64,000 nucleotides of DNA, from contig CAVWMN010000003.1 of assembly GCA_963756115.1 (NCBI GenBank), positions 434,001-498,000 on the forward strand, read 5' to 3'. The translations under genes and the position numbers were made by a program. Of this stretch, positions 28,313 to 36,708 are shown in pieces; the first letter of the stretch is position 1, and every line of letters begins with the position of its first letter. The DNA comes from JTS-RE37 sp963756115 (lineage in GTDB: Bacteria; Bacteroidota; Bacteroidia; Flavobacteriales; Flavobacteriaceae). The notes under the pieces are model-generated. The model was not told the DNA's origin. It made no database searches and worked only from the letters and a program-made list of their open reading frames with translations.

Positions 28313-29352
28313 TGCGTCTCAAAAGCTAATTGCAAGGTAACGATAAACCAGTCCGCGGTTTTGTCGATCGTAAGATCATGTTCCTTTCCATAAAGGAGTT
28401 CAAGCCTTCTTTTGACATTTGACATCCCGATACCGGAAACCTTGTCCTTGGCGTCGTCAGTCTCGATATATTTGTTCTTTACCGTAAAGACAAGGGTATT
28501 ATTGTCAGCCTTCAGGAAAATATCGATGACCGGATTTTCCAGCATCCCCGTGCCGTGTTTAAAAGCATTTTCCACAAAGGGAACCAAGAGCATGGGTTCG
28601 ATCGTATGCCAGTCCTCTATCAATTCCACGTCAAAATTAACGTTCAGCCGCTTCCCGAAGCGGAGTTTTTGCAGATCGATGTAATTCTGCAGATAATCTA
28701 CTTCGCTCTTTAAAAGTGCCTTATCCTCATCCGTTTCGTACAACATATACTGCATCAGGGCAGACAATTTTAAAATAGTAGGCTCCAGTTCCTCGCTTTT
28801 CAGACGTACCAGGGCTACGATATTGTTGAGCACATTGAACAAAAAATGCGGGCTGATCTGGGAGCGCAAAAAGGAGAGTTCCGTTTTGAGGGTTTCGCTT
28901 TCCCGTTCCTTCTTTCTGCGTTCCAGTTCCAAACGGTCGTTTACCGTTCTAAAGGCGACAGCTGTCAAAACAAAGAACAAAAAAGGCAGGGCGTTGTGCC
29001 AAAGGGCCTTATAGATAGAGTAGGGAGCTTCGAACACCAGCGCCTCATATACCAAACGGTTGATCAAAAGAATACCGGCCAATAGACCAACGTTGACTCC
29101 CAGATATACCAAAACTTTTCTACGGTACAATATACGGGGAATAAGAATCTGCGTATTCAAATAAAACGTTGTTACCCAAAAAAGGTTCATGACGATATTC
29201 AATACGAGGAGCTTAAGGGCAAATTCCGTTGGCATCCTACCCTCTTGCCATTGCAGGGAAAAGATATAGGGGAGCGAAAAAACAGATCCCCAGACCAGCA
29301 GATGAATAATTACGGTCTGATATTTTTTAAATGATTTAAACTGAAGGTCCAT
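28309..29352 (-). CDS. LytS-type sensor histidine kinase
   Basis: 347 residues from ATG at 29352; an in-frame start at 29421 would add 23 polar residues before the first membrane helix. Four hydrophobic segments (about 12-32, 48-70, 78-100, 118-140) form the membrane sensor. The His_kinase domain has QISPHFLFNVLNNIVAL with the phosphoacceptor His, and the ATPase domain has VPFVENAFKHG and GIGMSNVKRRL. It partners with the response regulator gene that it overlaps. Confidence 0.9.
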   Translation of the reverse strand: MDLQFKSFKKYQTVIIHLLVWGSVFSLPYIFSLQWQEGRMPTEFALKLLVLNIVMNLFWVTTFYLNTQILIPRILYRRKVLVYLGVNVGLLAGILLINRLVYEALVFEAPYSIYKALWHNALPFLFFVLTAVAFRTVNDRLELERRKKERESETLKTELSFLRSQISPHFLFNVLNNIVALVRLKSEELEPTILKLSALMQYMLYETDEDKALLKSEVDYLQNYIDLQKLRFGKRLNVNFDVELIEDWHTIEPMLLVPFVENAFKHGTGMLENPVIDIFLKADNNTLVFTVKNKYIETDDAKDKVSGIGMSNVKRRLELLYGKEHDLTIDKTADWFIVTLQLAFETQ

Positions 29353-29547
29353 ATCTTGTAGTTCTTCCGGATGGCCAATATAGTGAACTCTTTTTCTATT
29401 ACATGCGCCCGGCGGTTCCAACCACTTTATCGGTAAAAGCTCTTCAAGACAGTTATATCAAGATAAAGTGAGCCGCTGCATGCTGAAGCAGGTAACCCCA
29501 CAGGGCATCAGGCCTATGAGGTTATCAACCAACCATTAATCAATAGG

Positions 29548-30135
29548 TTATCCAATAACGATACTTTCGTGGTAGGTGTTTGTACCGTTTTTTACCGTAA
29601 CTGTATACCGGCCTTTGATGGCCGATTCAAAATTGAATGTCTTTTGAACTATAAATTCATCTCCTACTGTTTCATTGAATATGACCCTATCCTGGTCATC
29701 CATGATTAAAATGGCTACATCCGCTTCTTTCTGGTTCATTAAATTCAGATAGATTTTGTCCCCCGCCTTACGAAATACAGTTTTCGGATTGTTTTCCGCA
29801 CGGTCAACTATCTTCACTTCGGTGTCTTTTAGGTTGAGGGTAAAAATGACAGATTGCAACGGGTTTTTAACGGCAAAGAAATACGTTCCGTTTGCAAGTT
29901 TTTCCAGATTGAATTTTTTGGCGTAACGGTTTTCCCGGGTATTCTCGAAGAAAATCGGGTTGTTGTCAGCATCGGTCAATCTGAGGGTCGATGCTTTGAT
30001 TTGATCTTCCAACTCAAGGATGATGCTTTTGGCATCATTTCCTGGCACCAAACTGATTTTTGGATCATTCGCCATGCTGGAAGTCGTTGCGGACATTAGG
30101 GCAAGTACTACTGAAATTTTAAAAATTGTTTTCAT
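29548..30135 (-). CDS. Secreted beta-rich protein, DUF3244-like
   Basis: 195 residues. Signal peptide MKTIFKISVVLALMSATTSS. The mature part is two similar beta-sandwich-like repeats: one ending in LANGTYFFAVKNPLQSVIF, the other in IKGRYTVTVKNGTNTYHESI. This looks like DUF3244 or secretion-tail-like modules of Bacteroidota. Function unknown. The upstream 115 bp is nearly the same as that of the gene at 31030, so both are probably controlled together. Confidence 0.75.
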   Translation of the reverse strand: MKTIFKISVVLALMSATTSSMANDPKISLVPGNDAKSIILELEDQIKASTLRLTDADNNPIFFENTRENRYAKKFNLEKLANGTYFFAVKNPLQSVIFTLNLKDTEVKIVDRAENNPKTVFRKAGDKIYLNLMNQKEADVAILIMDDQDRVIFNETVGDEFIVQKTFNFESAIKGRYTVTVKNGTNTYHESIVIG

Positions 30136-30254
30136 GCTATTTTGTTTTGTGTCTGCAATCGCAAACAGGTTACTAACTTATCTACAGGACAAACATACAG
30201 CACAGGATAAGGCCATATGACAAGTTGCGATGAACCGGGAAAAGTTCGCGGTAA
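30136..30254 (-). promoter_or_regulatory. Duplicated upstream region, copy 1, with promoter
   Basis: Roughly 115 bp share about 90 percent identity with 31031-31148. On the minus strand it holds TATGTTTG (30197-30190), matching the TAnnTTTG box, with TTG at 30223-30221, 23 bases upstream. It drives the gene at 30135. The match extends upstream of the promoter to GATGAACCGGGAAAAGTT, perhaps a regulator site. Confidence 0.7.
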
Positions 30255-30413
30255 ACCCGGAAAGTTTATCGGTTTTCAAATTTTAATGGTTTCAAAAGAG
30301 GACGACACCGGCCACCTGTGACCGGTTTACTTTTATAGGTATTTGAATGATCATCCCGGATTATGTGGTAAAAATGAAGTCGCAAGCTGCACTCGAAAAG
30401 CAACTATCATAAA

Positions 30414-30442
30414 AGGAAAAGCCTCTGGCTTTCGCCAAAGGC
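30414..30442 (-). terminator. Terminator of the tandem-repeat protein gene
   Basis: On the minus strand GCCTTTGGC pairs with GCCAGAGGC (one wobble) around a GAAA tetraloop, followed by TTTTCC. It lies 60 bp after the stop at 30503. Confidence 0.8.
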
Positions 30443-30502
30443 CACTCCCGATTATCAATCAACCCTGATCTGTTTTGGATCGGTTTGAAGATGAAAACCA
30501 AT

Positions 30503-31030
30503 CTAAGCTTCTGGTTCAAATTGGATCTCATCCTCCATTCCTTTATAAGGATTGAATCCCTTGGGCAGATATTCCGCCGTGTCAAATCCCAGGTCTATTT
30601 CCTTTTCGGTTTCTATAAAGTTGATTTGGTCAAGGTCCGGTTCCATTCCGGCATATGCATCGAATCCGGCTGGCAGGTATTCCGCCGTGTCGAATCCCAG
30701 GTCTATTTCCTTTTCGGTTTCTATAAAGTTGATTTGGTCAAGGTCGGGTTCCATTCCGGCATACGCATCGAATCCTGCTGGCAGGTATTCTGCCGTGTCA
30801 AATCCAAGATCGATTTCTTCAACGGTTTCCATTACAACGATATCATCTATAGACAACAGCCCACTTTCGCATTGGCCACGTAATTCATTGATAAAGGGTT
30901 GTTGTAATTCGGTCAAGCTCGTTTCAGCCTTACTCGTTTCTTTTGATTTTTCACATTCTCCTTTTCCCGCGAATGATAACAATGCCAGGGCCAGTATTCC
31001 TATTCCTGATACTACTTTGAATTTTTTCAT
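30503..31030 (-). CDS. Secreted protein with three 36-residue tandem repeats
   Basis: The start at 31030 gives 175 residues and the signal MKKFKVVSGIGILALALLSF. After about 60 residues, the unit IDLGFDTAEYLPAGFDAYAG plus METDLDQ-like linker is repeated three times; the DNA period is exactly 108 bp (anchors 30572, 30680, 30788), with the last unit diverged at its end. The repeats are acidic, rich in D, E and aromatics. They may bind cations or pack into a surface layer, but that is speculation. The segment PAGFDAYAGM occurs in small secreted flavobacterial proteins of unknown role. Confidence 0.75.
   Translation of the reverse strand: MKKFKVVSGIGILALALLSFAGKGECEKSKETSKAETSLTELQQPFINELRGQCESGLLSIDDIVVMETVEEIDLGFDTAEYLPAGFDAYAGMEPDLDQINFIETEKEIDLGFDTAEYLPAGFDAYAGMEPDLDQINFIETEKEIDLGFDTAEYLPKGFNPYKGMEDEIQFEPEA
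30555..30840. repeat. Three tandem 108-bp repeats inside the secreted-protein gene
   Basis: Units begin at 30572, 30680 and 30788 with a 108-bp period (36 codons). The first two are almost identical, indicating a recent duplication. Confidence 0.85.
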
Positions 31031-31148
31031 GATATTTTGTTTTGATGTCTGCATTCGCAAACGGTTACTAACTTATCTACAGGACAAACATACAACGCAG
31101 GATAAGGCTATATGACAAGTTGCGATGAACCGGGAAAAGTTAGCGGTC
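31031..31148 (-). promoter_or_regulatory. Duplicated upstream region, copy 2, with promoter
   Basis: Partner of 30136-30254. Minus-strand TATGTTTG at 31092-31085 and TTG at 31118-31116. The 5' leader up to the ATG is the same length and sequence type in both copies. Confidence 0.7.
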
Positions 31149-31577
31149 AACACCAAAAACTTCGCTATCCACGATTTTTGACAATCGGGGGGTTGCCTGA
31201 AAGTTCTCCTATAAAAGAGTTTTCTATCAAGGGGGAATTAAAGGGGATGGCATTTATTTTGCCATAAAGGGGGAAAGGAAAAAAGAAACTGAGCTTGCAG
31301 TGCCCTCGGGGTTATTAAAATTTAAGCTGCCGAAAACCTGTTATATAGTTTATATCTTAAAAGACATATACAAGAATGACCGATCTGGTTCCTCGTAAGC
31401 ACCTGTAAATGCGGACACCATATAATGACCTGTCGTTTAATTCAAATAAATCTTCGCCGGCAGGATAATGTGACTATTTTAATCTCCTGATCGGAAGATG
31501 TAATTTTTCGTTTGCTGTCATGAACCTGAATGTCTATCTTTTGCCAAACTCCCCGGCACGCCGGCTGGAAGAAAGTT
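31149..31577. other. Intergenic region, no further gene seen
   Basis: About 430 bases between the duplicated promoter and the membrane-protein gene. No coding frame or RNA recognised. Confidence 0.45.
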
Positions 31578-32390
31578 ATGATCATCACATTCGCCATTAT
31601 TGGATCCTTGCTGCTCATCATTGTCATCGGCAAATTGAATATGTCCATTCAATTCGGCAAACAGGTCAAAACACTTTTTGCCCAGTCTAAAAGTATATCC
31701 CATCAAACCTTCCTGAAACACCAACTGGACAATTTACCGGAACCGGTGCAACGCTATTTCAACCATATCTTAAAAGAAGGGCAACCCTACATAAGCTACG
31801 CAAGAATTAAACACACCGGAAACTTTAAGGCAAACCTCGACAAGGATTGGATGAACATAACAGGGGAACAATACGCAACAACCGAAAAACCAGGTTTTAT
31901 CTGGAAGGGAACAACGAATATGTTTGTGGCAAGAGACCTGTATATTTCCGGTAAGGGCAGATTGGTGGTATCGCTTTTTTCATTGTTTACGGTGGTTGAC
32001 GCCAAAGGTGAGCATTATGACCAGGGGGAATTACTCAGATGGCTGGGGGAAAGTGTTTTGTACCCCACCAATTTACTGCCGGGAGAAAGGCTACAGTGGT
32101 TACCCATTGATACACATACTGCAAGTCTGACATTTAATTACAAGGGGCTGTCCTTATTCTTCAAAATGACATTCAACGAGGTTGGTGAGATTACCGGGAT
32201 GGAAACCAAAAGATATATGGATGAAAAGAACCTCGAAACATGGATAATAAATGCCTCGCATTACAAGGAGGTGAATAATGTGATCATACCGACGGCCTTT
32301 GATGTATCCTGGCGATTGGAGAAGGGCGATTTCAGCTATGCAAAATTCAATATTACGGAGGTTGAGTATGACAGACCTGAAAGATTCTGA
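31578..32390 (+). CDS. Membrane-anchored DUF6544/DUF6920-like protein
   Basis: The start at 31578 gives 270 residues beginning with one hydrophobic helix (MIITFAIIGSLLLIIVIGKL); the in-frame ATG at 31530 would put a charged stretch in front and is less likely. The rest is soluble, with LPEPVQRYFNHILKEGQPY, EQYATTEKPGFIWKGTT and WLPIDTHTASLTFNYKG, typical of the DUF6544-type proteins. Function unknown. It precedes the VIT-family transporter gene on the same strand by 145 bp. Confidence 0.7.
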   Translation: MIITFAIIGSLLLIIVIGKLNMSIQFGKQVKTLFAQSKSISHQTFLKHQLDNLPEPVQRYFNHILKEGQPYISYARIKHTGNFKANLDKDWMNITGEQYATTEKPGFIWKGTTNMFVARDLYISGKGRLVVSLFSLFTVVDAKGEHYDQGELLRWLGESVLYPTNLLPGERLQWLPIDTHTASLTFNYKGLSLFFKMTFNEVGEITGMETKRYMDEKNLETWIINASHYKEVNNVIIPTAFDVSWRLEKGDFSYAKFNITEVEYDRPERF

Positions 32391-32535
32391 TTGTCGGAGA
32401 AATGTTCCTGTAGTTAAATTGAAGTCCCAACATATGCAGCTATCCTTAACTTATTATATGAGGCCTTTTAATAGAATTCAGGTATTTACCTTTACCAGTG
32501 AAAATTCAACTCAGGAATTTCCTAAAGCATAAACT

Positions 32536-33243
32536 ATGAGCGATTTACCGGATAATTATTTAGATAACCATTACATACACAAAAGTAACTGGTTAAGGGC
32601 CGCCGTACTGGGTGCCAATGACGGAATCTTATCAACCGCCAGTCTTGCGATAGGGGTTGCAGCTGCAAGTGACCTGAGGGAACCGCTTGTCCTGGCAACG
32701 CTGGCTGGTTTGGTTGCCGGGGCGCTTTCCATGGCGGCCGGGGAATATGTTTCCGTCAGTTCCCAGACTGATGTTGAAAAAGCGGACATTGAACGGGAGA
32801 AGGTGGAATTGCAGGAAACGCCAAAACTGGAATTGCTCCGTTTAGCGGAAATCTATGAAAACCGTGGGTTAAAAAAGGAAACTGCCTTACAGGTTGCCAA
32901 AGAACTGACAGCGCATGATGTGCTGGCGGCCCATGTGAGGGATGAGCTGGGAATCAATGAAATAAGTCAGGCGAAACCCATACAGGCGGCCCTGGCCTCG
33001 GGCGCATCCTTTACGGTGGGGGGGATACTCCCGTTGCTTGCGGTGTTATTCCTCCCGCTCCTGAATATGGAATATTATCTATATGGTTTTGCCATTCTAT
33101 TCCTGATTATCCTGGGAGGCATAACAGCCAAAACAGGTGGTTCCGGTATCGGGAAAGCGATCTTACGGATTACTTTTTGGGGCACGGCAGCAATGGGACT
33201 GACGGCTTTGGTAGGATACCTGTTCCATGTGAACGTGGGATAA
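32536..33243 (+). CDS. VIT1/CCC1-family metal transporter
   Basis: 235 residues. N-terminal LGANDGILSTASLAIGVA and AGALSMAAGEYVSVSSQTDVE are the family hallmarks; the cytoplasmic middle region (E-rich, DVEKADIEREKVELQE) corresponds to the metal-binding helices. The last third has three hydrophobic helices. Members move iron(II) or manganese out of the cytoplasm or into compartments. Direction and metal in this organism are unknown. Confidence 0.9.
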   Translation: MSDLPDNYLDNHYIHKSNWLRAAVLGANDGILSTASLAIGVAAASDLREPLVLATLAGLVAGALSMAAGEYVSVSSQTDVEKADIEREKVELQETPKLELLRLAEIYENRGLKKETALQVAKELTAHDVLAAHVRDELGINEISQAKPIQAALASGASFTVGGILPLLAVLFLPLLNMEYYLYGFAILFLIILGGITAKTGGSGIGKAILRITFWGTAAMGLTALVGYLFHVNVG

Positions 33244-33338
33244 AAAAGATACATATCGGAGGTCCGAAAACTCACATACAAGCGGGTCCGGATTTCACGC
33301 GTACCACCTTGCCCCTGCTGTCCTTGCACATCTCCTCG

Positions 33339-33433
33339 TTGTCATTTCGAAGCCTTATTCGTTGTCATTTCAAATACCCCCCGGGTTGTCATTTCGCCCC
33401 CCCATTTGTCATTTCGAACGCAGTGAGAAATCC
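33339..33433. repeat. Second degenerate TGTCATTTC repeat array
   Basis: Four units of TTGTCATTTCG type at 33340, 33363, 33387 and 33407, ending with TTTCGAACGCAGTGAGAAA. It is the same element as at 27051-27260, with an A/C difference in the core. It lies between the convergent VIT gene and the last gene of the alginate unit. Confidence 0.85.
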
Positions 33434-33493
33434 AACTTGGCTTGCCTATGGGATTCCTGCACAATAAGTAAGCATTGGCATGAAACAATCTTT

Positions 33494-34768
33494 CTAAAAG
33501 AAATCAAACAGCGCCACGATACCGTTATACGAAATCAGGCAGGCAAAAAGCAGGGCAGCAGCTAAGCCTGTATTAATCCAGATACTGGTCTTGTAGCCTT
33601 TCATAATCTCCTTGTTGTTGACCAACAGAAGGATACCGATAATCACTATGGGCAACACAAATACGTTGAACACCTGGGAGACGATCTGCATTTGGATCGG
33701 ATTGGCCCCGAAAACCGGCACGATCAATGCAAATAAACAGGCGAAAAAGGTTATGATCTTAAATTGTTTCGAACTTGTATCCAATTCCCCGGACTGGTAA
33801 TCCGCCAATAAGATCGGTGCAATCAGCAAACATGGAAAAATTGATGAGAGTCCGGCGCTTAGGGTGCCAAAAAAGAAAAGTGTAAGGGCAAATTTACCGG
33901 CCACTGGCTCCAGAGTATTGACCATGTCCAACACTTTGGTCACCGGTTGCCCCTGATGGAACAAAGCCCCGCTTGCCACTGCCATCACGGCAGCGCTTAT
34001 GACAAAAACAAGGCAGGCGGCGATAATAGCATCCTTTTTTTGCTGGCTCCTATTATCAATGGTCCAGCCCTTTCCTTTGATAAACAGGGGGCGCGATAAG
34101 AATGTTGCTGATGCCATGGTAGTACCAACAAACGCTGCCACCATCATCTTCCCCCCTTCCACCTGGGGCACCGAAGGGATCAGTCCTTTTAGAACCTCCA
34201 TAGGCAGGGGATACACCATAAAAAGGGATATGATGAACGACAACCCCATAATAGTTACGAAAATGACCAGGATCTTTTCGAAGAAGGTGTATTTGCCCAC
34301 CAATAATAGTGCATACATAATAGCGATCACTATAATGGCCACCGTCAACACTGTCTCATAACGGAACCCTTCCAATTGTGGAAAGTAGATCAGGAATATT
34401 TCAAAAATAATAGTTGCGGAAATACCCAAAATACCCATCAAAGAATTCCATTGGCCGAAGGAGATGCCGATGATAATTAAGATGGCAATAACCTTCCCTC
34501 CCCTGATGTGCTTTTTGAAACCGTAGAGTGCGGTCTCCCCGGAGATCAGGGCGTAGTTGCCATAGGCATACATCAAAAGCCCCGAAAAAACACAGCTGAG
34601 CAAAAGCACCCATAACAATTGCATCCCGTAGGTGCTGCCTGCCACGATCATGGAAGTTACACTACCTGTGCCGATGGTATACCCGATCGCAAATATACCG
34701 GGGCCAAAGGCCAATACCAACGCCAATAGTTTTTTCAGGAAGGACTGGTTTGCCGTTGGTTTATCCAT
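33494..34768 (-). CDS. Nramp-superfamily-like transporter lacking canonical metal motifs
   Basis: 424 residues with about 11 hydrophobic helices. The first helix has AFGPGIFAIGYTIGTGS where metal-transporting Nramps have DPGN, and the sixth region has VGTTMASATFLSRP where they have MPHxxY. So the ligands for manganese or iron are missing. It begins four bases after the KDPG aldolase gene, the last member of a seven-gene alginate unit. By position it could carry a sugar acid or another pathway solute. Family membership by overall pattern is good, substrate is unknown. Confidence 0.75.
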   Translation of the reverse strand: MDKPTANQSFLKKLLALVLAFGPGIFAIGYTIGTGSVTSMIVAGSTYGMQLLWVLLLSCVFSGLLMYAYGNYALISGETALYGFKKHIRGGKVIAILIIIGISFGQWNSLMGILGISATIIFEIFLIYFPQLEGFRYETVLTVAIIVIAIMYALLLVGKYTFFEKILVIFVTIMGLSFIISLFMVYPLPMEVLKGLIPSVPQVEGGKMMVAAFVGTTMASATFLSRPLFIKGKGWTIDNRSQQKKDAIIAACLVFVISAAVMAVASGALFHQGQPVTKVLDMVNTLEPVAGKFALTLFFFGTLSAGLSSIFPCLLIAPILLADYQSGELDTSSKQFKIITFFACLFALIVPVFGANPIQMQIVSQVFNVFVLPIVIIGILLLVNNKEIMKGYKTSIWINTGLAAALLFACLISYNGIVALFDFF

Positions 34769-34772
34769 GTTT

Positions 34773-35441
34773 TCAGTTCCGTAATTTTTGGATGGTGGCC
34801 AGGGTTTCCTTCACCGTATTCGCCAACCCCTTGTAATCCTTGTTGGCCAGGATCTCTCTACTGATCAGTTTGGAGCCCATCCCCACACAGGTTACCCCGG
34901 AATCAAACCATGCTTTAAGGTTGGCTTCATCGGTGCTGACACCGCCGGTTGGCATGATACTTGTCCAGGGTTGCGGGCCTTTGATCGCCTTTACGAAGGC
35001 CGGTCCGTATATATCTCCGGGGAACAGTTTTACGATTTCACAGCCCAGTTCTTCGGCCTGGTTGATTTCGGTCAGGGAACCACAACCCGGCGACCATAAT
35101 ACCTTTCTCCGGTTGCATACGCGGGCAATGTCCTCCCTCAGGGAGGGGGTTACAATAAAATTTGCACCCATTTGCATGAACATAGATGCTGCCCCGGCAT
35201 CCGTTATGGACCCTACACCCATGATCATCCCTGGGAGTTCTTTAACGGCATACTTGTTCATTTCGGAAAACACCTCAAAGGCGAAATCGCCGCGGGCGGT
35301 AAACTCCATCAGCCTCGCGCCACCGTCGTAGCAGGCTTTTAATATATTTTTTCCCAATGCTACATCAGAATGGTAAAACAACGGAACCATCCCGGTTTCC
35401 TTCATTACCTGTGCAACCTCTATTCTTGAATATTGTGCCAT
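34773..35441 (-). CDS. eda: KDPG (2-keto-3-deoxy-6-phosphogluconate) aldolase
   Basis: 222 residues, normal length. Splits KDPG into pyruvate and glyceraldehyde 3-phosphate, the last step of alginate monomer catabolism. The Schiff-base lysine is in CEIVKLFPGD; the substrate loop GARLMEFTARGDFAFEVF and IMPTGGVSTDEANL match the Bacteroidota form. Immediately downstream of the phosphofructokinase gene (8-bp gap). Confidence 0.93.
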   Translation of the reverse strand: MAQYSRIEVAQVMKETGMVPLFYHSDVALGKNILKACYDGGARLMEFTARGDFAFEVFSEMNKYAVKELPGMIMGVGSITDAGAASMFMQMGANFIVTPSLREDIARVCNRRKVLWSPGCGSLTEINQAEELGCEIVKLFPGDIYGPAFVKAIKGPQPWTSIMPTGGVSTDEANLKAWFDSGVTCVGMGSKLISREILANKDYKGLANTVKETLATIQKLRN

Positions 35442-35449
35442 TTGTTGTA

Positions 35450-36673
35450 TTATGCTTCTGTTAGAATTTTATTGAAATCATATTCCGATGGATCCGGCAG
35501 ATACTGCTTTGCAGCTTCATAATCTCCTTCCTGCAAATAATACAGGTTTTGGAAACAAAGCTTTGCAAATTCAGAATCGATTTCCACCAGTCTGGGGGCT
35601 ATCTTTCCGTCTTTATCCTGGATCTCTGATAAAAAGAGCGGCGTTACCTCTCCCCGTGAATTGGCGGTCACCATACAGCCGCTTTTGCCTTCATCATAAA
35701 GTTTCTTCACCCCAAGTCCCAGGAGTGTGCAGAGGGTAAGATCAAATCCGATCGGGCGGCAACAACGCAATTCATAGCCTAATTCCACGGGCCGGCTTTT
35801 AATATCAATCCCCAGAGCTTTGAGTTTTTGCTGAACCAGCATGTTAAAAATATGGGCTTTGCTCACATTTCCCAATTCGGGATGGCCGTGGTCATCGTAG
35901 GTAAAATTGATGCCACATTTATCCAGTTCGGATTTCGGCATGTTATGGAAGACCCCTTCGCTGATCAGGGCGACGCCATAGTTGATATTTTCGATCTTTC
36001 GCTTTACCATAGACGAAATGACCATGCGCACTACCTTGTCAAATGTGATGTTCGACCTGGAAAACATTTCCGGAATGACCATCATCGGAAAATGGCAGCT
36101 TGCGGCTATTCCGAATGCCAGATGCCCGGCTGACCTGCCCATGGCAGACATCACAAACCAATTTTGACTCGTGCGCGCATCTTCGTACGTGGTGTTTCCT
36201 ATACGTACCCCTTCGTCCTTGGCGGAATGAAAACCAAACGTGGGATTCCTGTCAGGTAACGGCAGATCATTATCAATTGTTTTGGGAACGTGAATATTGG
36301 ATATACTGATGCCTTCCTTCTTCAGGTAGCCCGTAATCCTGTTGGCGGTAGAAGCGGTATCATCTCCCCCTATACTTACCAGGAGTTTTACGTTATTTTT
36401 TATAAAAAGATCCGTGTTGAGCTTTTCGTCCTTCGGCTTGAACCGGCTCATAACCAGGGTTGAGCCCCCCCTGCTGAAAATTCGATCTGCATGGAAAAAA
36501 TCAAATTCCTTGATTTCCGGATTTTCGCTGAAAATACCCTTAAACCCTTCATGCAAACCCAATACCCGAAATCCATCTTTTAAAAATGCCTTGGCCACCG
36601 TGCTGATCACAGAATTAATCCCCGGTGCCGGGCCCCCTCCGCAAAGGATTAATATGGATTTTTGATTCGACAT
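35450..36673 (-). CDS. 6-phosphofructokinase, PPi-dependent type by motif
   Basis: 407 residues. The phosphoryl-donor site is GGDDTAST with D105, and VPKTIDNDLP has K131; pyrophosphate-using enzymes have this Asp and Lys, whereas ATP-using ones have Gly at both. Substrate region SAMGRSAGHLAFGIA and PEMFS are intact. It would reversibly phosphorylate fructose 6-phosphate, so triose phosphate from the aldolase could be turned back into hexose. Placed between KDG kinase and KDPG aldolase genes. Confidence 0.9.
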   Translation of the reverse strand: MSNQKSILILCGGGPAPGINSVISTVAKAFLKDGFRVLGLHEGFKGIFSENPEIKEFDFFHADRIFSRGGSTLVMSRFKPKDEKLNTDLFIKNNVKLLVSIGGDDTASTANRITGYLKKEGISISNIHVPKTIDNDLPLPDRNPTFGFHSAKDEGVRIGNTTYEDARTSQNWFVMSAMGRSAGHLAFGIAASCHFPMMVIPEMFSRSNITFDKVVRMVISSMVKRKIENINYGVALISEGVFHNMPKSELDKCGINFTYDDHGHPELGNVSKAHIFNMLVQQKLKALGIDIKSRPVELGYELRCCRPIGFDLTLCTLLGLGVKKLYDEGKSGCMVTANSRGEVTPLFLSEIQDKDGKIAPRLVEIDSEFAKLCFQNLYYLQEGDYEAAKQYLPDPSEYDFNKILTEA

Positions 36674-36708
36674 TTCTTACTGGATTTATTGGTAATTCTC
36701 CGGTTCCA

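Noticed and set aside
30552..31115. 187-codon plus-strand frame with internal repeats
   Set aside because: Antisense shadow of the tandem-repeat protein; its periodicity mirrors the 108-bp DNA repeats of the real gene, which has a signal peptide and terminator.
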